Shown here: positions 10,248-18,586 of the stretch, piece after piece
Numbering within the stretch: position 1 is the stretch's first letter
Layout of the letters: each line of letters starts with the position of its first letter
NCBI RefSeq assembly: GCF_014197755.1
Contig: NZ_JACIGE010000005.1
Location: forward strand, 124,001 to 188,000
Direction of reading: 5' to 3'
DNA length: 64,000 bases
Source of the DNA: Rhodocyclus tenuis
GTDB taxonomy: Bacteria > Pseudomonadota > Gammaproteobacteria > Burkholderiales > Rhodocyclaceae
Notes under the pieces: model-generated
What the model saw: the letters and a program-made list of their open reading frames with translations, nothing else
Told to the model about the DNA's origin: nothing
Database searches by the model: none
Program-made: the position numbers and the translations under genes

Positions 10248-10823
10248 TTATTTTGTGGCCGAATGGCGCCTCAAAAACCATAGCGTAGAAAAATAAGAAA
10301 AAATCGTTAAGCCGGCGCAGATGGCGGAAAACCGGATGTAGCGCCAACTAAAAATATGGTTTTGGGGCGGGTCGTAGATCCATGGGTCGGAAAAAACAGA
10401 GCTCCGGATTCGGGGGTGGAGCGTGGGAAAAATGTAGATTAAAAGCATCCAAAAAATTGCAATGGCGCCGCCCAGCAAGGCTAGCTTGATTGCTATTTTT
10501 AGTACATTGCTAAGTATTTTGTTTGTGCGGATGAAAATTCTCTGCACGCGCGGCAAAGTTTTCGAATCGGCAATTTTTTCAATGAGTGTTGAGAGTTGGT
10601 CCCAAGCGTACGCTAGTGCCTTAAGTAAGTAGCCTAGTGAAAATAATGAAAGCGACAGTTCTGATATATAAATTGTGGTTATTACGGTGCCAGGAATGTT
10701 TCCGGAATTTGTTATTAATAGCTCGATTAGTGCGATTCCAAGAACCAGGGTGACCGAAGCTATAATGTCGTATGCGATAGCTTTCGGCGAGAGCTGTGGA
10801 GGTGGTTCGTAGTCTCGGTCCAT
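10248..10823 (-). CDS. Unrecognised four-helix membrane protein of the AT-rich island
   Basis: 191 residues, family not recognised. Hydrophobic segments lie at about 18-38, 44-71, 107-131 and 162-186. A basic loop between helices 2 and 3 (KIADSKTLPRVQRIFIRTNK) is probably cytoplasmic. The start at 10823 has a weak CGGAAT upstream. It lies 158 bases downstream of the RexB-like gene on the same strand and shares the low GC and codon use of the island, so it probably arrived with that pair. It could be a third component, an immunity-type partner or an unrelated passenger. No function is assigned. Confidence 0.7.
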   Translation of the reverse strand: MDRDYEPPPQLSPKAIAYDIIASVTLVLGIALIELLITNSGNIPGTVITTIYISELSLSLFSLGYLLKALAYAWDQLSTLIEKIADSKTLPRVQRIFIRTNKILSNVLKIAIKLALLGGAIAIFWMLLIYIFPTLHPRIRSSVFSDPWIYDPPQNHIFSWRYIRFSAICAGLTIFSYFSTLWFLRRHSATK

Positions 10824-10981
10824 GATTATTCCGAAAGTCGATGTCGGTCTTATTTTTGTGTATTTATGAAGATTTGTTAATGAGGCTGTTAGTTCTTTTA
10901 TGGGCGGCAGTGTTCTGTGCGATCGCTTTTGCTTGGTTTTTGTAGTCGTTATTCTGGGTTTTAGTGAACTTTTTCTGTGAG

Positions 10982-11494
10982 TTATTTATTTAAAACATCA
11001 ATTTTCCCGGAGGCATTTTTGTTTCGAAGTTGATTTAGAAAGAAGTAGTTCGCTAATATTACTCGGAAAACGGCGTGGAGTTGAATAAAGGTAAGAGTTG
11101 CCACAGTAAAAAATATGGCATATTTCCCGTGCTTGAGTGCTGTTGGTCCTAAAATTCCTTTCGTTATCGGAACGCTGAACTGTATAGTAAGGACTGTCAT
11201 TAAGACAAAGGCTGAAACCATCACAATTTCAACAAGCTCGCTAAGATAGTTGGCGTCTCCTTCCGCTTCTTTAATCTCATTATCCTTAATGTTTGAACTT
11301 GCGAATGCTCTCCCGATAGCTCTTGGGTAGATGATGGCTATCCAAGCTCCAATGATGGCGAATATGATTGATGAAACATTAAGGAGTGCGCCTAATGTGT
11401 CTTTATAGGCTTCGTACTTTAGTAGAGAAAGGCTGTCCCTAAGGAGGTAGGTGACGATGCTCGTAATTATCATGAGTGCCAAGTACTTGATCAT
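10982..11494 (-). CDS. Four-helix membrane protein, RexB-like candidate
   Basis: 170 residues with four predicted membrane helices (about 3-20, 34-58, 88-111, 126-150). Residues 31-50, KDTLGALLNVSSIIFAIIGA, resemble in position and character the RDGLGATLSSYAGTMIAILI stretch of lambda RexB as I remember it, again between helices 1 and 2. The C-terminal helix followed by a short charged tail is also similar. It starts one base after the TAG of the upstream gene, with GAGGAAG at good distance, so the two are translationally coupled. Lambda RexB is a small inner-membrane ion channel. RexB-like function here is inference. Kiwa KwaA, also four-helix, is an alternative. Confidence 0.5.
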   Translation of the reverse strand: MIKYLALMIITSIVTYLLRDSLSLLKYEAYKDTLGALLNVSSIIFAIIGAWIAIIYPRAIGRAFASSNIKDNEIKEAEGDANYLSELVEIVMVSAFVLMTVLTIQFSVPITKGILGPTALKHGKYAIFFTVATLTFIQLHAVFRVILANYFFLNQLRNKNASGKIDVLNK

Positions 11495-11495
11495 G

Positions 11496-12542
11496 CTACG
11501 CAGCTTCCTCGACTACAAAAGCGGGTTGGTCCAGTGGGCGTAGCAGATCGGCACGATCTTGCGTAACGGCGTTAAGCAGTATGTGCGGCGAAATTAGTTC
11601 TTTTTCGCCTCGCGTAATTGAGAAGCTGTGTGAAAAGGCTACGTTAGTACCACTAAGCATTATGGTTTTTCCGTTCTTGTATACGAATCCTGCGTTGTTT
11701 ATGAACGTATCTTGTCCTAATTCACCAAAGTTTTTTATGATTGATTTTAGCTCTGACTCGGTCGGCGAAAACTGTAATTCATGACTTATCGTTCGAGGTT
11801 GGCTGAAAGCGGGCGCATTTGGGAGTAGTTTAGAAAAAACACGCTCAAAAATTTTCCTGTCGCTTTCTGCTGTGTAAATAAGTGTCTCTCGCTTAATTAT
11901 CTTCGAGATTTTATTAATATTTGTTATTAGTTCGGCCTCTAGTTCTTCCTGCTTCCTTGTGTATGCTTCGAATTTTGGGTGAATTTTTGCAGATTCTTGT
12001 GTTGGTTGGCCCGTTCGGGAGAATCCGATAACTTTTCCTTCGGAATTCTTTACGCGATACGGCGACTTGTTTTGTAGAAACCCATTTATATAATGGTCAA
12101 GATTGATTTTTCCTTGGACTGAGTGGGTGAATCTTATAGTGGCAAAAACATTTTTACTTGGAATTATCCATATGTAACTCGGTGCTCCCGGGATGGCCGG
12201 AGTGCTGCCAAAATCTGTGGAAAGCATGGCAGTCACTCCTGGCGGTACAGAAGGATTCATTCCATATATCACACCGTTGTCATTTGGGACCTGATTCCAT
12301 AGGACGAGAAGACTGTCTTTGGTGGTGGCGTTCTGGCTCCAGCCACAAAAGTATGTGTTCAGAAGATCATTATCAGGGTCTGGCTGATAACAAGTGGTGT
12401 TCGCAAAGTCCCTCCCGTCAGTCGCCCATGCATTCAACTTTTCGAGAGTGTCGTTGACGTTGCTCAGCGATACCGTGCTTTCGCCTCGGCGGTAGTAGCC
12501 ACACCGTTTTATGTCAAAAAATTTGATCTTTGCGTCCAGCAT
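11496..12542 (-). CDS. Unrecognised cytosolic protein, RexA-like candidate
   Basis: 348 residues, no signal peptide or membrane helix. The start at 12542 is firm: GGAGG lies 5 bases upstream (12548-12552), while the ATG at 12560 has no ribosome site. I do not recognise the family with confidence. The central stretch APSYIWIIPSKNVFATIRF, followed by a helix with LDHYINGFL, matches in character the FPSFLFVEGDTIGFARTVF region of lambda RexA, recalled from memory. A charged helical region (KQEELEAELITNINKISKII) follows at about 200-225. It is the first gene of the pair, immediately upstream of the RexB-like membrane gene, the same order as lambda rexA-rexB. Other possibilities are KwaB-type or DUF4747-type proteins. 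Confidence 0.5.
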   Translation of the reverse strand: MLDAKIKFFDIKRCGYYRRGESTVSLSNVNDTLEKLNAWATDGRDFANTTCYQPDPDNDLLNTYFCGWSQNATTKDSLLVLWNQVPNDNGVIYGMNPSVPPGVTAMLSTDFGSTPAIPGAPSYIWIIPSKNVFATIRFTHSVQGKINLDHYINGFLQNKSPYRVKNSEGKVIGFSRTGQPTQESAKIHPKFEAYTRKQEELEAELITNINKISKIIKRETLIYTAESDRKIFERVFSKLLPNAPAFSQPRTISHELQFSPTESELKSIIKNFGELGQDTFINNAGFVYKNGKTIMLSGTNVAFSHSFSITRGEKELISPHILLNAVTQDRADLLRPLDQPAFVVEEAA

Positions 12543-12728
12543 TGTTGCCTCCAATGGCACTTAGTCAGAGGCTGATTATGTCATGGACATTGATTTGCGT
12601 GCGCTCGAATTTTAGGTGGCGGCTACCGCCGGAAGCCGCTTAGCAGCCCGTGGCGAGGAGGATTACAGTGCGTTGCTTTTTTAAGGAGACGTAAAGCATT
12701 TCTCACGCGAGAGCGGAGCCTCGATAAG
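12543..12728 (-). promoter_or_regulatory. Intergenic region upstream of the island operon
   Basis: 186 bases between the acylphosphatase stop and the island's first gene. It should hold the island promoter, reading leftward. A CATAAT-like hexamer is visible near 12570-12580 on the minus strand, but I find no matching -35. There is no integrase site, direct repeat or tRNA end that would mark an insertion point. Confidence 0.3.
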
Positions 12729-13043
12729 TTATGCGGTAGCCCACACTGCAAAAGGATACGGTGACCATCCCCTCGCCTCCTCACCCTCCGGCAGCGCCGT
12801 CGCTACCGCATCCACCCGCGTCAGCGGCTGCCCGATCCGCGCCCATTCGCAGATTTCCGCCACTGCCGCCGCATCGCCCGCTACCAGCGCCTCAACGCTG
12901 CCGTCGGCGCGGTTGCGCACCCAGCCGGCCAGATCGAGCGAGCGCGCCATGATTTGCAGCGAGCGGCGGTAGCCGACGCCCTGCACGCGGCCGCGGATGC
13001 GCAGCTCGAGTACAGTTTTGGCGGGCTTGCTGTCTTCGCTCAC
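12729..13043 (-). CDS. acyP: Acylphosphatase
   Basis: 104 residues. The core LELRIRGRVQGVGYRRSLQI is the acylphosphatase signature: the catalytic Arg sits in the phosphate loop GRVQGVGYR and the catalytic Asn in GWVRNRADGSVEAL. The enzyme hydrolyses acyl phosphates such as carbamoyl or acetyl phosphate. The GTG start at 13043 overlaps the stop of the upstream Fe-S subunit gene (GTGA), so it is the last gene of the membrane-complex operon. The longer open frame upstream is a shadow of that gene. The link to the complex is unusual and its meaning unknown. Confidence 0.9.
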   Translation of the reverse strand: MSEDSKPAKTVLELRIRGRVQGVGYRRSLQIMARSLDLAGWVRNRADGSVEALVAGDAAAVAEICEWARIGQPLTRVDAVATALPEGEEARGWSPYPFAVWATA

Positions 13044-13642
13044 GGTTTTTCCTCGGCCTGCGCTTCGCTGGCCGCTGCGTGCTTTTCGCCTGTTGCCGGG
13101 GCAACGGCCGCAAGAATGCCCGCGTGCAGGCGTTCCGGCGTCGGCGGGCAGCCGGGGATGGCGACGTCGACCGGCAGCACGCCGCTCACGCCGCCGCGGC
13201 AGGCGTAGTTCTCGCCGAAGATGCCGCCGTTGCAGGCGCAGTCGCCCACGGCGATCAGCCGCTTGGGCGTCGGCACGGCGGCCCACGCGCGGCGCAGCGC
13301 GACGTCCATGTTGCCGCTGACCGGCCCGGTGACGAGCAGCGCGTCGGCGTGGCGCGGGCTGGCGGCAAAGCGCACGCCGAGCGCTTCCAGCCGGTAGTGC
13401 GGGCCGTTGAGCGCGCCGATTTCGAGTTCGCAGCCGTTGCACGAGCCGCTATCCACATGGCGGATGACCAGCGCCTTGGCAAGGCTGGCGAGTTGCGCCG
13501 GCGTGCAGGCGGCGGGCTCTTTGCTCTCCTTGCTGTCGCCGGCCGCTGCCGCCGCCTGCGGTTGGCAGAGCGAGGTGTCGGGCGCCGGCGCCGGGTCGGC
13601 GGCGGGGTGCTGGCGCAGCAGCGCGCGCAAGAAAGGGTTCAT
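13040..13642 (-). CDS. NuoB/HyfI-like [4Fe-4S] subunit of the Ehr-type complex
   Basis: 200 residues. It has the NuoB-type cluster N2 ligands: C68 and C71 (SCNGCELE), C135 (VGDCACNGG) and C165 (PGCPPTP). The cluster should therefore be present. The first 55 residues are an Ala/Pro-rich extension absent from typical HyfI. In Hyf and complex I this subunit sits at the membrane interface and passes electrons to or from the large subunit. The start at 13642 overlaps the large-subunit stop (ATGA). No separate ferredoxin-like subunit (HyfH or HyfA) is encoded here, so the electron donor is unknown. Confidence 0.9.
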   Translation of the reverse strand: MNPFLRALLRQHPAADPAPAPDTSLCQPQAAAAAGDSKESKEPAACTPAQLASLAKALVIRHVDSGSCNGCELEIGALNGPHYRLEALGVRFAASPRHADALLVTGPVSGNMDVALRRAWAAVPTPKRLIAVGDCACNGGIFGENYACRGGVSGVLPVDVAIPGCPPTPERLHAGILAAVAPATGEKHAAASEAQAEEKP

Positions 13643-15330
13643 GAATCCACTCCGGCGTAGGAGAGGTTGAACGATTTGTTGATCAGCGGAAAGTCCGCAA
13701 CGATGTTGCCGATCACCGCGTGTTCCAGCACCGGCCAATTGTGCCACGAGGGGTCGTGCGTGTGGCAGCGGCGAATGTGGCCGTCGGCGCCGGTGGCGAG
13801 CGCCACGAACACGTCGCCGCGCCAGCCTTCCACCCAGCCAAATCCGCTGGCGGCGGTGGGCAGATGTTCCGGCCACAGTGCGCGGCAGTCGCCCTCCGTG
13901 CTTGCCAGCTGGTCGAGGATGCGCCCGATCAGGCGCAGCGATTCGTCGATTTCGGCAAAGCGCTGCAGCACGCGCGCGGCGACGTCGCCATTGGGATGCA
14001 CCACCATCTGCGGCGCCAGCGCCGGCCACGGCGCGTGGTCGCCGCGGCAGCGCAGGTCGCGCGCCTGCAGGCTGGCGCGGCCGGGCAGGCCGATCAGCCC
14101 CAGTTGTGCGGCCAGCGCCGGCGTGACGCGGCCGGTGGTGAGTAGGCGGTCCTGCAGGCCGGCGTGGTCGTCGTAGATGGCGTGCAGCTTGAGCAGTTCG
14201 CCGGCCAGCGTGGCGCACTCGGCGCGCAGGCGGGCGGCGTCGTCGGCGGTAAGGTCGCGCGCCACGCCGCCGGGAACGACGCCGTCCATCAGCAGCCGGT
14301 GGCCGAAAATGTCGGCCTGCGTGCGCAGCCAGTTTTCGCGCAGGCGCAGGAACTCCATCAGGCCAAAACCGAAAGCCGCGTCGTTGCCGAGCGCGCCCAG
14401 GTCGGCCAAGTGCGCGGCAACGCGCTCGCGTTCGAGCAGCAAGGCGCGCAGCAGCAGCGCGCGCGGCGGCACGGCAAAGCCGCCCGGTGCCACCTGCGCG
14501 GCGATGGCTTCGGCGGCCTGGCAGAAGGCCCAGGCCCACGCCACCGTGCTGTCGCCGGCGATACGCCCGGCGAGCTTCGCCGCCGCCGTGGCGCCGGTGC
14601 CGGCCAGCGACAGCCGGGCGAAGCGCTGCGCGATGCCGCGATGCTTCCAGCCGAGGCGTTCTTCAAGGCGCAGCACCAGTTCGCCGACCACCGAAAAGCG
14701 GAAGTGTCCCGGTTCGATCACGCCGGCGTGGATCGGCCCGACCGGGATTTCATGCACGCCTTCGCCCTCGACGCGAACGAAGGCGTAGTCCTCGGTGTGC
14801 GTGGCAAAGCGCGGCGCCGGCGCGGCGAGCGTGTCGGGTGCCAGCGGAAACCAGTCGGCCGGCCAGTTGGCGTGGCGCAACCAGGGGCGGCTGTCGCCGC
14901 TGGCCGGGCCGACGCCGGTGAGGTCAAACGCGGCGCGCTGCAGGCGCGCTGCCGAGGGGAAGATCGGGGCGAGATCGGGGAAGGTGGCGCCGCTCAACGC
15001 CGGCAGCGGCAGCATCAGCCAGACCAGCCCTTCGGCGAGGTCGAGCGCGACGTGCAGCGCGGCGCTTTGCGGCGTGGCCGTGTTGGCGGCGTCGGCCGGG
15101 TCGGGCAGCAGTGGCGCCGCGGCGGGGCGGTGACTGCCGCCGTCGACGCTCGTCCACAGCGTCACCAGCCAGCGGCCGGCGGTGCGTGCGGCGCGGCAGA
15201 AGTCGAGCAGCGCGGCGTCGTCGCCGGCGGCGAGTTCGGCGTGCCACACCGGGAAAGCCTGCGCCGGCAGCGGCGCGAAGTCGATGGGCTGGTCGAGGAA
15301 GCGTTGTCGGTTCGTCGGCGGCGTCGTCAT
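13639..15330 (-). CDS. HyfG-like large subunit lacking nickel ligands (Ehr-type)
   Basis: 563 residues. Residues 1-165 are NuoC-like (PIFPSAARLQRAAFDLTGVG, RPWLRHANWPADWFPL). The rest is NuoD/HyfG-like, with GEGVHEIPVGPIHAGVIEPG and HRGIAQRF. In real group 4 [NiFe] hydrogenases a CGIC motif follows at this point; here it reads RIAGDSTVAWAWAFCQ, with A258 and S261 in place of the two Cys. The C-terminal DPCxxC is DPSWHN (S528, N531). All four nickel ligands are gone, so hydrogenase activity is not expected. The ATG at 15330 is preceded by GGAGAGCAAGG and lies 12 bases after the HyfF-like gene. Confidence 0.9.
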   Translation of the reverse strand: MTTPPTNRQRFLDQPIDFAPLPAQAFPVWHAELAAGDDAALLDFCRAARTAGRWLVTLWTSVDGGSHRPAAAPLLPDPADAANTATPQSAALHVALDLAEGLVWLMLPLPALSGATFPDLAPIFPSAARLQRAAFDLTGVGPASGDSRPWLRHANWPADWFPLAPDTLAAPAPRFATHTEDYAFVRVEGEGVHEIPVGPIHAGVIEPGHFRFSVVGELVLRLEERLGWKHRGIAQRFARLSLAGTGATAAAKLAGRIAGDSTVAWAWAFCQAAEAIAAQVAPGGFAVPPRALLLRALLLERERVAAHLADLGALGNDAAFGFGLMEFLRLRENWLRTQADIFGHRLLMDGVVPGGVARDLTADDAARLRAECATLAGELLKLHAIYDDHAGLQDRLLTTGRVTPALAAQLGLIGLPGRASLQARDLRCRGDHAPWPALAPQMVVHPNGDVAARVLQRFAEIDESLRLIGRILDQLASTEGDCRALWPEHLPTAASGFGWVEGWRGDVFVALATGADGHIRRCHTHDPSWHNWPVLEHAVIGNIVADFPLINKSFNLSYAGVDS

Positions 15331-15342
15331 CCTTGCTCTCCG

Positions 15343-16923
15343 TCAGCCAAGCAGATGCGCCGCGGCGCGATACCAGTCGGCGAGTTCGGGCGGTATCCAC
15401 AGGCCGAGCAGCAGCGCCAGCGCCAGATGCAGCAGCACCGGCAGCGTCGCCGGGCGCACGCCGGGCAGCACCGGTACCGCGTCGCCGAAGACCATTCCCT
15501 GCACCTTGCCGAGTCCAGCGGCGAAGGCCACGCCGAGCGAGACGAGCAGGATCGGCACCGCCCACTGATGCTCCTGGATGGCCGTGGTGAGAATGAGGAA
15601 TTCGCTGGCAAAAACGCCAAAGGGCGGCATGCCGAGGATGGCCAGCGCGCCGAGCGCAAGGCTCCAGCCGATCATCGGCGAGGCGCGCAGCAGGCCGCGG
15701 ATGTCGTCGATGGCCGCCGAGCCGACCTTCTGCACGGCGTGGCCGACGGCAAAGAAGATCGCCGACTTGGTCAGCGAATGCACGGTCATGTGCAGCAGCC
15801 CGGCAAACGACGCGGCCGGGCCGCCCATGCCGAAGGCGAAGCCGATCAGCCCCATGTGCTCGATCGACGAATAGCCGAACAGGCGCTTGATGTCCTTCTG
15901 TCGCGCCAGACTGAAAGCGCCGACCACCACCGAGAAGAGGCCGAAGCCCATCATCAGGTTGCCGGCGAAGTGCGTTTCCAGCGCGCCGTCGACCAAGGTC
16001 TTGCAGCGCAGCACGGCGTACAGCGCGACGTTGAGCAGCAGCCCGGAGAGCACCGCCGACACCGGCGTCGGCCCTTCGGCGTGCGCGTCGGGCAGCCAGT
16101 TGTGCAGCGGTGCGAAGCCGCATTTGGTGCCGTAGCCAACCAGCAGGAAGATGAAGGCGAGCGAAAGAACGGTCGGTTCGAGATCGCTCTTGATCGCGTT
16201 GAGGTGCGTCCACAGCAGCGCGCCGCCTTCGGCACCGAGCACGCGTTCGGCGGCAAAGTAGAGCAGGATCACGCCGAACAGCGCCTGCGCGATGCCGACG
16301 CCGCAGAGGATGAAGTACTTCCACGCCGCTTCCAGGCTGGCCGGCGTGCGGTACAGCGCCACCAGCAGCACGGTGGCGAGCGTCGCCGCCTCCATCGACA
16401 CCCACAGGATGCCGAGGTTGTTGGTCGATAGCGCGGTGAGCATGGCGCCCATGAACAGCTGGAACATGCTGTGGTAGAGCCGCATGCGGCCGCCGTCGAG
16501 CTTGCCGCGCGCCACTTCGGCGCGCAGGTAGGGGCGCGAGAAGAGCGAGGTGGTGAACCCCACGAAGGCCGTCAAGGCGATCAGGAAGACGTTGAGCGGA
16601 TCGACGAAGAACTGCTCGCCGAAGAAGCTCGCCGGCCCGGTGTTGATCACGTGCAGCGTCAGCGCGCCGGCGCCGAGCAGCGTCGCCAGGCTGGCGGCGA
16701 TGTTGATTTCGGCGGCGTAGCGGCGGTGGCCGATCAGGCCGAGCAGCGCGCCGCCAACGAAGGGCGGCAGCAGCACGGCGGCGAGCAGCCACAGCGCGGC
16801 CGGGTCGGCCGCCGGGAATGTACCCAACTGCGAACTCAGCTGCGCCCCCAGCTGCGCATCCAGTGGCGGCGCGGCGCCGACCTGGCGGGCCAGCGTTTCG
16901 ATGGCGTCGGGGCTCGCGTTCAT
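15343..16923 (-). CDS. HyfF-like antiporter-type membrane subunit
   Basis: 526 residues with many membrane helices; it belongs to the NuoL/M/N and Mrp antiporter family. Features of proton-pumping subunits are visible: a Glu in LWVSMEAATLATVLL and a Lys in GYGTKCGFAPLHNWLPDAHA, followed by EGPTPVSAVLSGLLLN. It starts by ATGA overlap with the HyfE-like gene at 16920-16923. Together with the HyfB-like gene it gives the complex two antiporter-type modules. The longer frame upstream is a shadow of the HyfE gene. Confidence 0.9.
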   Translation of the reverse strand: MNASPDAIETLARQVGAAPPLDAQLGAQLSSQLGTFPAADPAALWLLAAVLLPPFVGGALLGLIGHRRYAAEINIAASLATLLGAGALTLHVINTGPASFFGEQFFVDPLNVFLIALTAFVGFTTSLFSRPYLRAEVARGKLDGGRMRLYHSMFQLFMGAMLTALSTNNLGILWVSMEAATLATVLLVALYRTPASLEAAWKYFILCGVGIAQALFGVILLYFAAERVLGAEGGALLWTHLNAIKSDLEPTVLSLAFIFLLVGYGTKCGFAPLHNWLPDAHAEGPTPVSAVLSGLLLNVALYAVLRCKTLVDGALETHFAGNLMMGFGLFSVVVGAFSLARQKDIKRLFGYSSIEHMGLIGFAFGMGGPAASFAGLLHMTVHSLTKSAIFFAVGHAVQKVGSAAIDDIRGLLRASPMIGWSLALGALAILGMPPFGVFASEFLILTTAIQEHQWAVPILLVSLGVAFAAGLGKVQGMVFGDAVPVLPGVRPATLPVLLHLALALLLGLWIPPELADWYRAAAHLLG

Positions 16924-17624
16924 TCCTGCTTCGTCTTTTCTTCGAGGTGGCGGATGTCGAGGCTGTCGAATTTCTCGCGGATCTGGAAGAAGAACACGCC
17001 AAAGATGACCATGCCGACCAGCACGTCGAGCGCGACGCCGAGTTCGATCACCATCGGCATGCCGTAGGTGGCGCTGGTGGCGGCGAAGAACAGGCCGTTT
17101 TCCATCGACATGAAGCCGACCACCTGCGGCACCGCCTTGCTGCGCGTGATCATCATCAAGAAGGCGAGCATCACGCAGGCCAGTGCGATGCCGATGGTCG
17201 AGCGCGTGATCGTGCCGGCAAACTCCGAGATCGGCTGCGCCACGTTGAAGGCGATGATCACGAGGCCAATACCGACCAGCATCGTCGTCGGGATGTTGAA
17301 CAGCGTCTCGACGTCCCACTTCACCGATAGCTTGTGCACCAGCCGGTGCAGGATCCACGGCAGCAGGATCACTTTCAACAGCAGCGTCAGCAGCGCCGAT
17401 CCCCACAGGTGCGACTGGCCGGTGGACAGGGCGACGATCGCCGTCGACAGGCACAGCACCGCGCCCTGCAGCGCGAAGAGATTGATCAGCGTGACGATGC
17501 GCCGCTGCGCCAGCATGGCGAAGGCGAGCAGCAGCATGATCGCCGCGCACAGGTTGATCAGCTGGCCGGCGAGCGGCAAACCCGGCAGGTCGTGCAGCGC
17601 CGGCAGCCAGGCGGGGAGGTTCAT
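16920..17624 (-). CDS. HyfE-like (NuoK-type) membrane subunit
   Basis: 234 residues, predicted six to seven membrane helices, matching HyfE length. The segment FMSMENGLFFAATSATYGMP carries the acidic residue of the NuoK-like half. The tail IREKFDSLDIRHLEEKTKQE is soluble. It overlaps its neighbours by 4 bases on both sides (ATGA at 17621-17624 and 16920-16923). The longer frame upstream is a shadow of the HyfC gene. It forms part of the proton path of the complex by analogy with Hyf and complex I. Confidence 0.9.
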   Translation of the reverse strand: MNLPAWLPALHDLPGLPLAGQLINLCAAIMLLLAFAMLAQRRIVTLINLFALQGAVLCLSTAIVALSTGQSHLWGSALLTLLLKVILLPWILHRLVHKLSVKWDVETLFNIPTTMLVGIGLVIIAFNVAQPISEFAGTITRSTIGIALACVMLAFLMMITRSKAVPQVVGFMSMENGLFFAATSATYGMPMVIELGVALDVLVGMVIFGVFFFQIREKFDSLDIRHLEEKTKQE

Positions 17625-18586
17625 CGTCCGCCCTCCAGCAGCAGATGCACGAGGATCGCCAGCACCGCCAGCAGGAAGGCGGTGCCGAGGAATTCCGGCG
17701 TGCGGAAGACGCGCATCTTGGCGTTGAGCGTTTCGATCAGCGCCAGCACGAAGCCGCCGAAAGCGAGCTTGCCGACGAGGAAAACGCCGGCCACGGCGAG
17801 CGCGCCCGGGCCGGTCGATTCGGCGACGCCGAAGGGGAAGAACAGCGCGATGCCGAGGCACGAGTAGGCGAAGAGCTTGAGGCTCGCCGCCCACTCGATC
17901 AGCGCCAGATGGCGGCCCGAGTATTCGAGGATCATCGCCTCGTGGATCATCGTCAGTTCGAGGTGCGTGCTCGGGTTGTCGACCGGCACGCGGCCGTTTT
18001 CGGCCAGCGAGACCATGGTGAAGGCAACGCCGGCGAAGGCCAGGCTCGGGTAGATGACGAACTCGTGGTGCGCCAGCGTGCCGACGATCGTTGCCAGCGA
18101 GGTCGAACCCGAGATGATCGAGGCGGTGAAGAAGACCATCAGCAGCGCCGGTTCGGCAAGAAAGCCGATCAGCATTTCGCGGCGCGCGCCGAGCGAGCCG
18201 AAAGCGGTGCCGACGTCCATGCCGGCGAGCGCGATGAAAACGCGCGCCAGCGCAAACAGGCCGACCAGCGCGATCGCGTCGGCGGCCGGCGCGAACAGGA
18301 GTTCGGTCGACAGCGTCGGCACGATCGCCGAGGCCAGCGCCATGCACGAAAAGATGATGTACGGCGCCACGCGGAACAGCGACGAGGCGTTGTGCGCCAG
18401 CAGCACATCCTTGCGGAAGAGCTTGAGCAGCGTGTGGTAGGGCAGCAGCGGCGGCGGCGGGCAGCGCTTCTGCAGGCGCGCGCGGCAGACGGCGACCCAG
18501 CCGCTGAGCAGCGGCGCCAGCGCCAGCGCGATCACCAGCTCGAGCAGCTGCGTCAGCAGTTGGGTGGCGAAGGCGTAGATAGTCAT
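17621..18586 (-). CDS. HyfC-like (NuoH-type) membrane subunit
   Basis: 321 residues, about eight membrane helices, NuoH/HycD/HyfC family. Typical loops are KRCPPPPLLPYHTLLKLFRKD and AENGRVPVDNPSTHLELTM, with the acidic residues facing the quinone or Fe-S subunit. This subunit anchors the hydrophilic arm. It starts by ATGA overlap with the HyfB-like gene at 18583-18586. The frame continuing upstream to 20245 is a shadow of that gene. Confidence 0.92.
   Translation of the reverse strand: MTIYAFATQLLTQLLELVIALALAPLLSGWVAVCRARLQKRCPPPPLLPYHTLLKLFRKDVLLAHNASSLFRVAPYIIFSCMALASAIVPTLSTELLFAPAADAIALVGLFALARVFIALAGMDVGTAFGSLGARREMLIGFLAEPALLMVFFTASIISGSTSLATIVGTLAHHEFVIYPSLAFAGVAFTMVSLAENGRVPVDNPSTHLELTMIHEAMILEYSGRHLALIEWAASLKLFAYSCLGIALFFPFGVAESTGPGALAVAGVFLVGKLAFGGFVLALIETLNAKMRVFRTPEFLGTAFLLAVLAILVHLLLEGGR

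Noticed and set aside
11581-12457. Plus-strand frames within the AT-rich island
   Set aside because: They are short frames (67 and 99 residues) antisense to a gene with a perfect ribosome site, and are not protein-like.
14164-16431. 755-residue open frame on the plus strand opposite the Ehr-type genes
   Set aside because: It has no recognisable domain, and the minus strand frames are conserved and overlap as an operon.
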